DNA of 64,000 nt, taken from NCBI GenBank assembly GCA_016708105.1, contig JADJGJ010000001.1, positions 558,001-622,000 on the forward strand, read 5' to 3'. The notes beneath the pieces are model-generated. The model was not told the origin of the DNA. It was given only the letters and a program-made list of their open reading frames with translations, and made no database searches. A program made the position numbers and the translations under genes. Source of the DNA: Crocinitomicaceae bacterium. Its GTDB lineage: Bacteria; Bacteroidota; Bacteroidia; Flavobacteriales_D; Crocinitomicaceae. Positions 45,548 through 54,617 of this stretch are shown here, in pieces. Each line of letters starts with the position of its first letter. Position 1 is the stretch's first letter.

Positions 45548-46441
45548 TTAATTCTTCAAAATAAAATTTTCAAGTACCTGCAAATAGTTTGAGTAACCCA
45601 TCAATACAGGTACTTCAGAATGACCAGCTCCTTCAATTCGGTGCGCTTCTTTATAAGTTGAAGCTGCGTTTTCAAAAATCAGTTCGCCATTGGAAATACT
45701 CACGTAGGTATCTTCAACACCATGTAACCACATCAAAGGAATTTGGATGTCTTTTATTTTTTCTGCATTATCAAATTCAAGCGTAGATACAAATTTTGAA
45801 TCAACCGTAATTACTGTTGATGATTGCGTGAGATATTGAACTGATGCAAGGGGTGATTCAATAATCAATTTTGCAGGTTTAAAATCTTCACGATACGCCG
45901 CGCGATCAATTGCCGGAATGGCACCAAGACTATAGCCGTAATAAAAAGTGCGATTAGCTTGCGCACCTTTGCTGATCAACCAATCAATTGCTGCGTCAGC
46001 ATCTTCATATAAACCTGTTTCACTTGGTTTACCTTCACTCATACCGTATCCGCGATAATCAAAAACAAATACGCCATACTGATATTTTGATTTGGTATTG
46101 GCAAGCAGGGCTGACCGTGTCCAGTAATAATCCATGTGTCGTGATTGTCCATGCAGGTAGAGAATCACACTGTCTGTTGCAATAGAATTAGTGTCGCCAA
46201 TGTACACACCGTAAATGGTGTACTCTTCTCCGGTTTCTGAACTGAATGATTTCATTGAAATTAAATTAACTAAAGATTGGTCAACTTTCAAACTGTCATC
46301 AATGATAATTTCAGGATCATCATACGCATCAAATGCATAGTGTTCAAGCGATTCATAAGGAAACGCAAGCGCATCCAAATTTACTTTTTTGCAAGCAATT
46401 AAACTTGCGCAAAGGAGTATCAGAAATAAATATCTTGCCAT
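45548..46441 (-). CDS. Lipoprotein alpha/beta hydrolase
   Basis: A 297-residue lipoprotein (lipobox ASLIACKK). The fold is shown by LYLHGQSRHMDYYW (oxyanion HG), VFDYRGYGMSEGKPS, the nucleophile elbow YGYSLGAIPA with its Ser, a catalytic Asp in WLHGVEDTYVS and His in EGAGHSEVP. A serine esterase or peptidase acting in the periplasm or outer membrane; substrate unknown. Two bases separate its start from the stop of the upstream barrel lipoprotein gene. Confidence 0.88.
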   Translation of the reverse strand: MARYLFLILLCASLIACKKVNLDALAFPYESLEHYAFDAYDDPEIIIDDSLKVDQSLVNLISMKSFSSETGEEYTIYGVYIGDTNSIATDSVILYLHGQSRHMDYYWTRSALLANTKSKYQYGVFVFDYRGYGMSEGKPSETGLYEDADAAIDWLISKGAQANRTFYYGYSLGAIPAIDRAAYREDFKPAKLIIESPLASVQYLTQSSTVITVDSKFVSTLEFDNAEKIKDIQIPLMWLHGVEDTYVSISNGELIFENAASTYKEAHRIEGAGHSEVPVLMGYSNYLQVLENFILKN

Positions 46442-46442
46442 A

Positions 46443-47132
46443 CTAATGTTGTGGGATTAACCATCTGAACCCAAAATAAATTCCTGTTGCGCCTGCATCA
46501 GCAGTGATACCGGCCCATGGAATAAAAGAGTACTTACTTTTTAAAAATATTCCGCAAAGTTTTATTTCTGTTGTGAATTGAAAATTCCCGCTTTTACTTT
46601 TTAATACATGTCCAAATTGAGGACTGAATAGCCAGCGATGTTCAACCGGAAGATCATTAGCCATAGTTTTGGACAAGTCAAAATAATTATTGATGCCGGT
46701 GTAGAAATAGTTTTTTCTTGCGCCGTAATTCCAATAGGTATTCACATCAAGCACGGGCCAGCATTTTGCCGTGTGGTCATACATATCCCATACGAATTGA
46801 AAAGATGGTGAAACCGAAACATGAGGTACAAATTTTTTCTGTTCAACAAAACGATATGTAATACCTGCATCTAAATGTATATTACCAAAAAACGCTGACG
46901 TAAGATTAAAACCACCATGCACGGTGAGGTTAGTATCAATTCCATAACCACCTTCAACAGCCAGAAAAGGAACTGGAATAACGGCAGGCGGGTACTCAAT
47001 CAAGGGGCCACCAAAATTACCACCTACGCTAAAAGTACCTTTATCTAATGGTTCAACAAACCTTACCGGTGCGCAGGCTATAAAAATTATAGACATCATG
47101 AATAAACATAGTTTGCGCATATTCATTTTCAA
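46443..47132 (-). CDS. Putative outer-membrane lipoprotein / small barrel
   Basis: A 229-residue protein with a lipobox (SIIFIACAP). Start codon could be the 1st, 3rd or 5th Met. The body is strand-rich with glycine and aromatic alternation (GTFSVGGNFGGPLIEY, NLTVHGGFNLTSAFFGNIHLDAGITYRF) and ends YFGFRWLIPQH, suggesting a membrane barrel. No family recognised. Neighbouring genes on both sides are on the same strand with very short gaps, so it probably shares a transcript with the hydrolase and PhnA genes. Confidence 0.66.
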   Translation of the reverse strand: MKMNMRKLCLFMMSIIFIACAPVRFVEPLDKGTFSVGGNFGGPLIEYPPAVIPVPFLAVEGGYGIDTNLTVHGGFNLTSAFFGNIHLDAGITYRFVEQKKFVPHVSVSPSFQFVWDMYDHTAKCWPVLDVNTYWNYGARKNYFYTGINNYFDLSKTMANDLPVEHRWLFSPQFGHVLKSKSGNFQFTTEIKLCGIFLKSKYSFIPWAGITADAGATGIYFGFRWLIPQH

Positions 47133-47145
47133 AAGAATTAAATTT

Positions 47146-47727
47146 TCAATTAGATTTTTTCACGTATTTCGTCAAAATGACAATGTGTTGTCCTTCAACT
47201 CTGCCTTCAATATGTTCTGCATTATCAGCAACCAATGAAATATTGCGAACAGCAGTGCCGCGTTTAGCAGTAAATCCTCCGCCTTTTACATCCAAATCTT
47301 TTATCAAGGTAACCGTATCTCCTTGCTGCAAAATAGCTCCGTTTGAGTCTTTGTGAATTATTTTATCTTCATCGTCTAAATGATCACCGGTAGATTTTGC
47401 CCATGACAAATCATCTTCTTCAAGATAAATCATTTCAAGTAGGTCTTGTGGCCAACCTTCACCACGCAAGCGATTAAGCATTCGCCATGAAAGTACTTTA
47501 ACGGCAGGAACCTCGCTCCACATGCTGTCATTCAAACAACGCCAATGTGCGCTGTCCATTGATTCTTTGTTTTCAATTTGATGATGGCAAATCTGGCAAA
47601 TTGCTGCGTAATGATCAGCGTTTTCATCTGCCTTGGGCGGAACAGCGTATACTTGTAGTTCGGCTGTAGCTGAGCATAATTCACATTTTCCGGCAGCGCG
47701 ATCCTGTACAATTTTTTCTAGACTCAT
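47146..47727 (-). CDS. PhnA-domain zinc-ribbon protein
   Basis: A 193-residue protein: the N-terminal zinc ribbon has CELC near residue 15 and CQIC about 30 residues on. The C-terminal PhnA domain is shown by DSNGAILQQGDTVTLIKDLDVKGGGFTAKRGTAVRNI. The name comes from the E. coli phn neighbourhood, but no phosphonate activity is established for this family, and no phn genes lie nearby. Confidence 0.9.
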   Translation of the reverse strand: MSLEKIVQDRAAGKCELCSATAELQVYAVPPKADENADHYAAICQICHHQIENKESMDSAHWRCLNDSMWSEVPAVKVLSWRMLNRLRGEGWPQDLLEMIYLEEDDLSWAKSTGDHLDDEDKIIHKDSNGAILQQGDTVTLIKDLDVKGGGFTAKRGTAVRNISLVADNAEHIEGRVEGQHIVILTKYVKKSN

Positions 47728-47835
47728 GATTCAATTTTAGAACAAAGATATTCATCCTTGTCTAAAATTGCAGGATCATTGTCACTTCTTCAAAATAGTT
47801 GGACAAGGCAGTAGTGAGATCAGTTCTAATAATAA

Positions 47836-48345
47836 TTACAAAATCGGAATGTGAAATTTGATGTCTACGTTGGTTTGTTCAGGTTTCTTTTTAGTATACC
47901 CACCAACGTTATAATATTTGAGTTGAATGGTTGACGAGCCTGAAAACAGTTTGTTATCATAAGTGAATGTGATTTTTTCTTCACGTGATACGTCTTTGAT
48001 TTGAAGTGTACCTGTCATGACAAATGTTGACCCCTCGGCCTGAATAGATGTGCTTTTAAATGACATCTGCGGAAAGGTTTCAACCTCAAAAAAATCTTTA
48101 GATTGAAGGTGTTTATCTCGAGTAGAATTTTCAGTGTTTAACGTGTTTGCCTCAACGGTACCACTGATGGTTGATGCTGTTAAATCAGCAGGATCAAACT
48201 TAATGCCGGCAGCAAATCCGCCAATTGTTCCGCTGGTACCTGATGCCTCTGTAAATTCTATTTTTACGGCGGACAAATTGATGTCTAATTCTTGTTGACC
48301 TGAAAGGGATGTGGCAAAATAAAATGCGAGCGCTAAGTAGTTCAT
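47836..48345 (-). CDS. YceI-family protein
   Basis: A 169-residue exported protein with a short signal peptide (MNYLALAFYFATSLSGQ). The lipocalin-like YceI domain follows: VKIEFTEASGTSGTIGGFAAGIKFDPADL, STISGTVEANTLNTENSTRDKHLQSKDFFEVETFPQMSFKS, then KDVSREEKITF. YceI proteins bind polyisoprenoid-like lipids in the periplasm. Located downstream of a DUF5686 gene on the same strand. Confidence 0.93.
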   Translation of the reverse strand: MNYLALAFYFATSLSGQQELDINLSAVKIEFTEASGTSGTIGGFAAGIKFDPADLTASTISGTVEANTLNTENSTRDKHLQSKDFFEVETFPQMSFKSTSIQAEGSTFVMTGTLQIKDVSREEKITFTYDNKLFSGSSTIQLKYYNVGGYTKKKPEQTNVDIKFHIPIL

Positions 48346-48492
48346 AATCTATAAATATGTTTAAACAAATAAAGTCAAAACAAATATATAGATGTTTTAA
48401 TGACTAGTGAAGATGATAACAAAAAAATAACGATTGTAGAAAGTGAATATAATAAAGCGCTATGGTATACCTTAGTTGTCTGTACAGTAAGG

Positions 48493-51012
48493 TTAGAAAT
48501 TGAATTTCAGATCTCGCTCATCCATCACATCAAATGAAATTTTGAATTGCATGTTTTTAGGCTTGCTTTCATCAGGCAGAGCAAAGGCATTATTTGCTAC
48601 CGAGAAAATTACATAACCTCCTATGCGCAATCGTTGCCGCGCAATTTTGAACGTGCGTTCTAAACCAAAGTACAACTCTGTGTAAAAGTAGTTGTCATGT
48701 TCAGGTAAGAAGATGAATCCGCCGCCAACTAATTCTTTTATCCCTGTTTTTTTCATAAACGGAATTTTATTGATCAATGCCCCGTTGAAGTGATGAATGT
48801 AGTGAAACTCAGCATACCAGTTTTCAGTTTCATAGCTACTGTCAAGATTTTGAAACGAGTATAGCGGATTACTCAACAAAAATCTGAAGAAGCCATCATC
48901 TGATTCTCTGAAAAATTTACGATCAAAATAAAAAACACTGTCTTGATTTATAAATGAGCCACCTCTGAGCACGTAGTATGATTCACCCAAAGTGCCTATT
49001 TGAATTTCTTGATCAATACTTAAACTGATGTAATCAAAATCAACTACAGATTTAAGTAAACCATTCCAACCTTTTTCCCAATACAAAGTAATAGTTGGCC
49101 AACGACTGCCCAGAATAACTTTTCTGTATGGTTCAGAGATGTATTTTTGAAATGGAGTATAACTCAAGGTCACGGATGATCTGACAGCATTGTATGGATC
49201 AAAAGAAATGGGCAAATCATTTTCAAGTTGATCATCAAAGAGGTGACTAAATTTAAGACTATCTAAAGATGAACGGTGTTCAAACCTGAAACCGCCACTC
49301 AAAAATAATCCATTCACTAATTCTGTTCGCGCGTATGCACCGCCTTGTTGATTGAGATAAAAATTTGAGCGTTTAATTGATTGCATATAGGCGGTATAAC
49401 TGTTCACCATATCTACATCACGCGACCCCCAAACCATGTAGCTGCTGAACTTTTTAGGATTAAACATGTGACTAAACCTAAAGCGTCCGCGCGGATCCCA
49501 ATTATTGAAACCAATGGTAATATCACCACCGAGATCCATCCACTGTTGATTTTCCCATTTCTTGAAATAGTCAAAGCCCGGCCCAATGCGCATTCCGCCA
49601 ACACCAATGGGTTCCCAAAAATCAGCAAGGGATGATAAATACCATTGAGTTTTCTTGTCTCTATTTCTATGTGTCACTCCAAAATAAAGTACTTTCAAAA
49701 AAGTGATTTTATTGAATACTGCATCTACTGAGTCAAGATATTCTTTGCGAGTATAAATTGCCGTGAGTGAATCTTGTACAAATTTTTTTCTTAACTCTTC
49801 TTCTGTTAAAGGAATTGGGCGCACATCTTCCCAGAATGTACTATCTCTTTCATAGGCTCCTTCAACTGTTGATCCTAATTCATTATTAAAAAATTTCTCC
49901 GGAAAATCAGGATTAAAAATGTAATCAGTGTAAACAACCGTTGTTGTTCCATGAACCGTTTCTTTCCCGTATTTTGTATCGTATTCAAATATTTGCTTAC
50001 TGACTACCCATATAGAATCAATCTGTTCATACTCTTGAATGATTCTGAAATTATCATAAATTTTCAGATTGCCTTTGTGCAATTTCACGTCAATTTTGGT
50101 GAGCACCCATTCATGTTTTTTTATGTACAGATGTCCTTCCATAGTTGAGGTACCATAATCACGCGCACCAATTTCAATTTTGTAAATGGTATCATTCCCT
50201 TCTGTGATAATATCTACCAATTTGTATTTGTATGAAAGAATGCCTGATGGATGCAATGGCGACACAATAGGTGAAGTATGCAAATCATCTTTTCTGATCA
50301 ATCCTTTGTAGAAATTGAATTCGCCGTTTACGGTAGATTGAAAATAGACTTGATCAGGTTTGCCAATGGTTTGATACGCATTGCGAATTTCTTTGATTTT
50401 ATTCGGCATTTGAACATGCATGGTCAAACCTATTTCGACCATGTTCAATCGGCTTTTCTCTCCCTCAATCTGATTTTTAATTTCGTCTTTTTGTTCTTCA
50501 AACAAATCTTTTGGTTGCCCGTCATCTTCCTCTTCTTCTTTTGGTTTTTTTTCTTTTACATCAAATGTTTCAACTCCCTTAATGTAAACGCTGCAGGTAT
50601 AACCCTCATATTGATCAGCAAAATTTTTCTTGTTGTCAATCACATGTTGAACAATTTCCCAGCCCAGATTTTTTTTCTTCTCTGATACGTTGACTTCGTC
50701 CAACTGATTATCTTTTTGTAACATGACCACATGAACCTGTGTTGGCGTTTGTGTAGCAACCGTTACGTTCACTTTAAAATCTTCAAACCCTACGCATTTA
50801 AAAAGCAAGTCATAATTTCCAAAATCACAGCCAAAAAAGAATTCACCGTTCTCATTGGTAACTGCACCTACGTTAGTGAAATTGATTGCATAAACCTTTA
50901 CATACGGTACAGGGTTTCCGTCGGCATCTTTTACGGTGCCCTCAATGCTCTGTCCATAAGCATTCATTGCCAAAAACAGAAAACCGAATAAGAATGTCCG
51001 CAGTAATTTCAC
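48493..51012 (-). CDS. DUF5686 outer-membrane protein with carboxypeptidase-like N-terminal domain
   Basis: An 839-residue protein. A signal peptide (FLFGFLFLAMNAYGQ) leads into a CarboxypepD_reg-like domain (SIEGTVKDADGNPVPYVKVYAINF ... GEFFFGCDFGNYDLLFKCVGFED) of about 80 residues. The rest is the DUF5686 region, typified by NFADQYEGYTCSVYIKGVE, and becomes a strand-rich barrel, ending MDERDLKFNF. An acidic low-complexity stretch (PKEEEEDDGQPKD) lies near 155. It resembles TonB-receptor architecture without a plug. Function unknown, though the family is near-universal in Bacteroidota. Confidence 0.9.
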   Translation of the reverse strand: MKLLRTFLFGFLFLAMNAYGQSIEGTVKDADGNPVPYVKVYAINFTNVGAVTNENGEFFFGCDFGNYDLLFKCVGFEDFKVNVTVATQTPTQVHVVMLQKDNQLDEVNVSEKKKNLGWEIVQHVIDNKKNFADQYEGYTCSVYIKGVETFDVKEKKPKEEEEDDGQPKDLFEEQKDEIKNQIEGEKSRLNMVEIGLTMHVQMPNKIKEIRNAYQTIGKPDQVYFQSTVNGEFNFYKGLIRKDDLHTSPIVSPLHPSGILSYKYKLVDIITEGNDTIYKIEIGARDYGTSTMEGHLYIKKHEWVLTKIDVKLHKGNLKIYDNFRIIQEYEQIDSIWVVSKQIFEYDTKYGKETVHGTTTVVYTDYIFNPDFPEKFFNNELGSTVEGAYERDSTFWEDVRPIPLTEEELRKKFVQDSLTAIYTRKEYLDSVDAVFNKITFLKVLYFGVTHRNRDKKTQWYLSSLADFWEPIGVGGMRIGPGFDYFKKWENQQWMDLGGDITIGFNNWDPRGRFRFSHMFNPKKFSSYMVWGSRDVDMVNSYTAYMQSIKRSNFYLNQQGGAYARTELVNGLFLSGGFRFEHRSSLDSLKFSHLFDDQLENDLPISFDPYNAVRSSVTLSYTPFQKYISEPYRKVILGSRWPTITLYWEKGWNGLLKSVVDFDYISLSIDQEIQIGTLGESYYVLRGGSFINQDSVFYFDRKFFRESDDGFFRFLLSNPLYSFQNLDSSYETENWYAEFHYIHHFNGALINKIPFMKKTGIKELVGGGFIFLPEHDNYFYTELYFGLERTFKIARQRLRIGGYVIFSVANNAFALPDESKPKNMQFKISFDVMDERDLKFNF

Positions 51013-51172
51013 GGTTGTATGACGTTAAAAGTGGAGTAAAGTTACTGATTCATGCAATGTGCGGAATTAAAAATAGTTAAACGGTTTAAACTTAAGAGCG
51101 TCGGCTCGTTAATTCGTTAGTTACAAATAGAATGCCAGTTCAGGAAAAAGTAACAGATAAAATGAAAATAAA

Positions 51173-52270
51173 TTACAGATGAACCTCAAAAATGAAAGGT
51201 CGATACGCTTGTATCAGGTCTGCATGTTTCTTGTATCGTTTTGTGAAGTTAGATGCCATGGAAATGACAATACCATCAACGGTTTCAGCTGATTTTAGTT
51301 GTCTCTGAATAACGGTGTATTTCAAAACATAGGTCACTGCTTGTTTTTTACTGTTGTTGGCCGTGATAAGGCCGGCCAGGTCACCATCTCGGGTGAATAA
51401 GGGTGCGCCGCTGTAACCCGGATTTGATGGCAGACTCACTTCAAACGTGGTAGTGTCAGAATGATAACCCGTTTCTGAACTTATTACACCGGCAGTATAT
51501 ACGATGTCTTTTTTTGGATAGCCCAGGGTAAACACGTCTTCACCCAATGAAATATTTTTTCTAATAAACTTGAAAGGCACCGGATTAAAATGACTGGTCA
51601 AATCATCATGACATTTTAAGATGGCCATATCAGAGGCACTGTCTGACCAAATAACACTTGTTTCAAAAGTCAGGTTGAGATCTTTATTTTGCAGCACAGG
51701 TAATTCAGCATGTTCAACTACATGATATGCAGTAATAAAATATCCTTCATTGGAGATCAAAAAAGCAGTACCTGCCGGATCACCGGAATGTATCTCAAGT
51801 TTTTTAGCCGAGGCCATGAGCGTTATTGAATCAGTTGCGTTTTCTGAAACAGCACTTTCATTTGCATAATCATCCGAGTCAGCTTGTGTGGCGGTTGGCT
51901 GAGTATACACTAATTTCTGGTAATCATTCCCTGCGGTTGATTCATTTTTTAAATCACTGAATGGATTTACTACCGTGAATAAAATAGCCAAAGTTGCCGC
52001 AATGCCAACAATGGGCCAATAAAATGCGGGTTTAAAAATCAGAGACTTTTTAGCTGTAGGTTTTTTGTTTAGTGTTTGGATGAAAGAAGTGAAGTCATCA
52101 TACTCAGCAGCAAGTTTGATATCGGCAATAAATTTTTTGTAATTGTTCCATTCTTGATTTAGAGCGGAGTTTTCAGCAAGTTCTTTTTCAAATAATACGC
52201 GTTGCTCAGCAGACATCTCATGCTGGTAATAGGCATCAAACCGGTCTATATTTTTTTCAAAATCAGCCAT
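51173..52270 (-). CDS. Anti-sigma-like transmembrane protein fused to a periplasmic trypsin-like protease
   Basis: A 365-residue single-pass protein. Residues 1-80 are cytoplasmic (FDAYYQHEMSAEQRVLFEKELAENSALNQEWNNY), resembling the helical anti-sigma segment of ECF regulators without its zinc ligands. One membrane helix spans about 82-103 (FYWPIVGIAATLAILFTVV). Residues about 160-340 are a chymotrypsin-fold domain with His183 (ITAYHVVEH), Asp214 (SDSASDMAIL) and Ser287 (NPGYSGAPL), all present. It overlaps the sigma-factor gene by 8 bases. This suggests the sensor that holds the sigma factor is itself a protease; neither activity is tested. Alternatively, the N-terminus may simply tether the protease. 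Confidence 0.8.
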   Translation of the reverse strand: MADFEKNIDRFDAYYQHEMSAEQRVLFEKELAENSALNQEWNNYKKFIADIKLAAEYDDFTSFIQTLNKKPTAKKSLIFKPAFYWPIVGIAATLAILFTVVNPFSDLKNESTAGNDYQKLVYTQPTATQADSDDYANESAVSENATDSITLMASAKKLEIHSGDPAGTAFLISNEGYFITAYHVVEHAELPVLQNKDLNLTFETSVIWSDSASDMAILKCHDDLTSHFNPVPFKFIRKNISLGEDVFTLGYPKKDIVYTAGVISSETGYHSDTTTFEVSLPSNPGYSGAPLFTRDGDLAGLITANNSKKQAVTYVLKYTVIQRQLKSAETVDGIVISMASNFTKRYKKHADLIQAYRPFIFEVHL

Positions 52271-52820
52271 GCGGATAGAACAATTTTTTCAGCCTTTGCA
52301 AACATTTGTATTTTTGATTTTTTGCATTTTCTGCATTGGTGTAGTGATACTCATCGGCAATTTCCTGCATGTTTTTTTTCTGGTAATAATAGGATACCAA
52401 CACGCCGCGGCATGGCTCACCTAAATTGCTGAGCGCAAGGCTGAGTTGTTTTGTGCGGTTGAGTAAAAAATCTTGCTCATCTTCTTCAACTGCATGATCA
52501 TTGAATCCATTTTCTTCAAGATAAATAGATGAATTTATTTTAACTCGTCCTGATTTTTTTAACCAGAGATTTTTTGAAATGCCAACCAGGTAGGTACTTA
52601 CTTTAGAAGTGAGTAAAAAGTCTGCTTCTTCTGCCTTTTTGATAAAAATAAAGAAAGCATCCTGCAAAATATCTTTTGCATCATCTACTGTGCCTTGATG
52701 GTTTGATACATGTTTTAATACCATGGGATACGTTTCAGTATAAATACTTGTCATTACAGTTTTATCACGCATGCGAATCTGGTGCAGCACCGTTTGATCA
52801 ACATTGTTTTCACTGCTCAT
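52263..52820 (-). CDS. ECF-type RNA polymerase sigma factor
   Basis: About 185 residues from the ATG at 52820; a TTG two codons upstream is in frame. Sigma region 2 is DDAKDILQDAFFIFIKKAEEADF ... STYLVGISKNLWL, and region 4 is FLLNRTKQLSLALSNLGEPCRGVLVSYYYQKKNMQEIADEYHY with helix-turn-helix character, ending KCLQRLKKLF. No region 1.1 or 3, so ECF class. The downstream gene, an anti-sigma-like protein fused to a protease, overlaps by 8 bases. The VWA lipoprotein gene diverges from it and is a likely target. Confidence 0.9.
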   Translation of the reverse strand: MSSENNVDQTVLHQIRMRDKTVMTSIYTETYPMVLKHVSNHQGTVDDAKDILQDAFFIFIKKAEEADFLLTSKVSTYLVGISKNLWLKKSGRVKINSSIYLEENGFNDHAVEEDEQDFLLNRTKQLSLALSNLGEPCRGVLVSYYYQKKNMQEIADEYHYTNAENAKNQKYKCLQRLKKLFYPHG

Positions 52821-52853
52821 GCTCAAGTCTATTTATCCCGCGGAATTTAAAAG

Positions 52854-52891
52854 GTAACCCAAATTAAAGAAAAATATTTTAATCGGGTTAC
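52854..52891. promoter_or_regulatory. Inverted repeat between sigma-factor and VWA genes (candidate divergent ECF promoters or operator)
   Basis: Arms GTAACCCAAATTAAA (52854-52868) and TTTTAATCGGGTTAC (52877-52891) are near-perfect complements around an 8-base loop. Each arm presents GTAACCC on one strand, and the two point away from each other: rightward toward the VWA gene at 52938, leftward toward the sigma gene at 52820. GTAAC resembles known ECF -35 boxes, so the repeat may be paired promoters read by the neighbouring sigma factor. A repressor operator is the alternative. Confidence 0.45.
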
Positions 52892-52937
52892 TTCTTTGTG
52901 TTGAACAGAATGAACGAACAAATAAAACTTTTTAATT

Positions 52938-54548
52938 ATGAAAACAAAATGGATAACAATTAGCGCGGGATTAATACTTGTCATGAACATGATTTCCTGC
53001 GGTGGGCAAGGTTCATATACCAAAGATGAAGCGGGGTATTATGAGAACACGCCCGTTGAAAATTCTACTTACGTGTCAGCCACAGAACCTGATGCAACGT
53101 CAGCACAAAAAATTGAAGCGCCAACAGATGATTTCAGTGATGTAGCAATGAATACGGAGGAATATGCCTACATGCCTGAAAATGATTTTTTATCTCCGTT
53201 GAATAATCCTTTGTCAACTTTTTCAATTGATGTAGATAATGCAAGTTACACCAACGTGCGCCGGATGCTCAATGATAGTCAGAAACCTCCGGTTGACGCC
53301 GTTCGTTCTGAAGAGTTTATCAATTACTTTGATTACAACTATCCTGTGCCTGCAAAAGAAGATGTATTTTCTGTTTATACTGAAGTAGGGGATTGCCCAT
53401 GGAACGAAAACAATAAATTAGTTCATATTGGTTTGCAGGGTTACACCATTGCAACAGAAGATTTGCCGGCATCAAATCTTGTTTTTCTTTTAGATGTTTC
53501 GGGTTCTATGAATGATGAAAATAAATTGCCTCTCTTGAAAAAATCATTCAAAATGTTGGTTGATCAACTCACTGAAAAAGATAAAGTTTCTATTGTAACT
53601 TATGCCGGTGAAGAAAGAGTGGTGATGGAAGGTGCAAGTTGCAGTGAGGCAAATAAAAATGAGATAAAATTTGCAATTGATAATTTATCAGCAGGTGGTT
53701 CAACCAATGGTGAAGGAGGAATAAACAAGGCTTATGACATTGCCGTAAAAAATCTTCTTACGAAAGGAAACAACAGAGTAATTCTTGCTACTGACGGAGA
53801 CTTTAATATGGGGCAGTCATCTGACGGGGAATTGACAAGATTAATTGAAGAAAAAAGAGATCAGGGTGTTTATCTTACCATTCTTGGATTTGGAATGGGC
53901 AACTACAAAGATTCAAAAATGGAATCATTGGCAGATAATGGCAATGGAAATTACTTTTACATTGATGATATTTCAGAGAGCAACCGCGTGTTGGTTACAA
54001 ATCTTGCTGGTACTTTATTTACCATTGCAAAGGATGTAAAAATTCAAGTTGAATTTAATCCTGAATATGTGGCTGAATATCGTTTGATTGGTTATGAAAA
54101 TCGTCTGATGAATGCTGAAGATTTTGAAGATGATAAAAAAGATGCCGGTGAACTTGGTGCAGGACACACGGTAACCGCTATCTATGAAATTGTACCCGGC
54201 AAAGCAAAACAAACAGATTTAAAGTATCAGCAAAAAAATTCCAAATCATCAGGTGATCTAGCCACGATCAAATTGCGCTATAAAAAACCGAATGAAGATA
54301 CCAGCATTTTGAAAGAAGTGGTCATCAATAAAAACACACTCAATGCATGGGAAAAATGCAGTGATACATTCCGCTTCTCAGTTGCAGTTGCAGGATTTTC
54401 ACTCTTGCTCCGCGAATCAAAATACATCGGTGACTTTACGTTTGATGATGTACTTCAAATCACCAAATCATGCAACCTCAACGATCAATTAGATCGCATT
54501 GAATTTACCGGATTAGTGAACAAAGCTAAATTGTTATTCCAGAATTAA
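52938..54548 (+). CDS. VWA-domain lipoprotein, YfbK-like
   Basis: A 536-residue lipoprotein with lipobox Cys21 (MNMISCGGQG). Domain order: a VWA_N region (PLSTFSIDVDNASYTNVRRMLN ... RSEEFINYFDYNYP) about 90-150; a von Willebrand A domain about 178-345 with MIDAS residues Asp186, Ser188 and Ser190 (DVSGSMN), a Thr in GGSTNGEGG and Asp in ILATDGDFN; then a DUF3520-type C-terminal part. This architecture is that of E. coli YfbK. VWA domains bind proteins through a metal, so a surface scaffold is likely. It diverges from the ECF sigma gene across the GTAACCC inverted repeat. A terminator hairpin follows 27 bp after its stop. Confidence 0.92.
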   Translation: MKTKWITISAGLILVMNMISCGGQGSYTKDEAGYYENTPVENSTYVSATEPDATSAQKIEAPTDDFSDVAMNTEEYAYMPENDFLSPLNNPLSTFSIDVDNASYTNVRRMLNDSQKPPVDAVRSEEFINYFDYNYPVPAKEDVFSVYTEVGDCPWNENNKLVHIGLQGYTIATEDLPASNLVFLLDVSGSMNDENKLPLLKKSFKMLVDQLTEKDKVSIVTYAGEERVVMEGASCSEANKNEIKFAIDNLSAGGSTNGEGGINKAYDIAVKNLLTKGNNRVILATDGDFNMGQSSDGELTRLIEEKRDQGVYLTILGFGMGNYKDSKMESLADNGNGNYFYIDDISESNRVLVTNLAGTLFTIAKDVKIQVEFNPEYVAEYRLIGYENRLMNAEDFEDDKKDAGELGAGHTVTAIYEIVPGKAKQTDLKYQQKNSKSSGDLATIKLRYKKPNEDTSILKEVVINKNTLNAWEKCSDTFRFSVAVAGFSLLLRESKYIGDFTFDDVLQITKSCNLNDQLDRIEFTGLVNKAKLLFQN

Positions 54549-54575
54549 TTCATGTTATGACCCTGGTTAACACCA

Positions 54576-54609
54576 CCGGAATTCCGCAAGGAGTTCCGGT
54601 TTTTTTTTT
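54576..54609 (+). terminator. Intrinsic terminator of the VWA gene
   Basis: 10-bp stem CCGGAATTCC / GGAGTTCCGG (one G-T pair), GCAA tetraloop, then a run of ten T (54600-54609). Strong rho-independent form. Confidence 0.9.
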
Positions 54610-54617
54610 CTAAAAAT

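Noticed and set aside
47146..47727. Phosphonate utilisation function for the PhnA-domain protein
   Set aside because: The name is historical; no phn genes are near and the family lacks demonstrated phosphonatase activity.
50278..50685. 135-codon open frame on the plus strand within the DUF5686 gene
   Set aside because: Opposite-strand shadow of a clear, long gene; Phe/Ile-rich from antisense reading of acidic codons.
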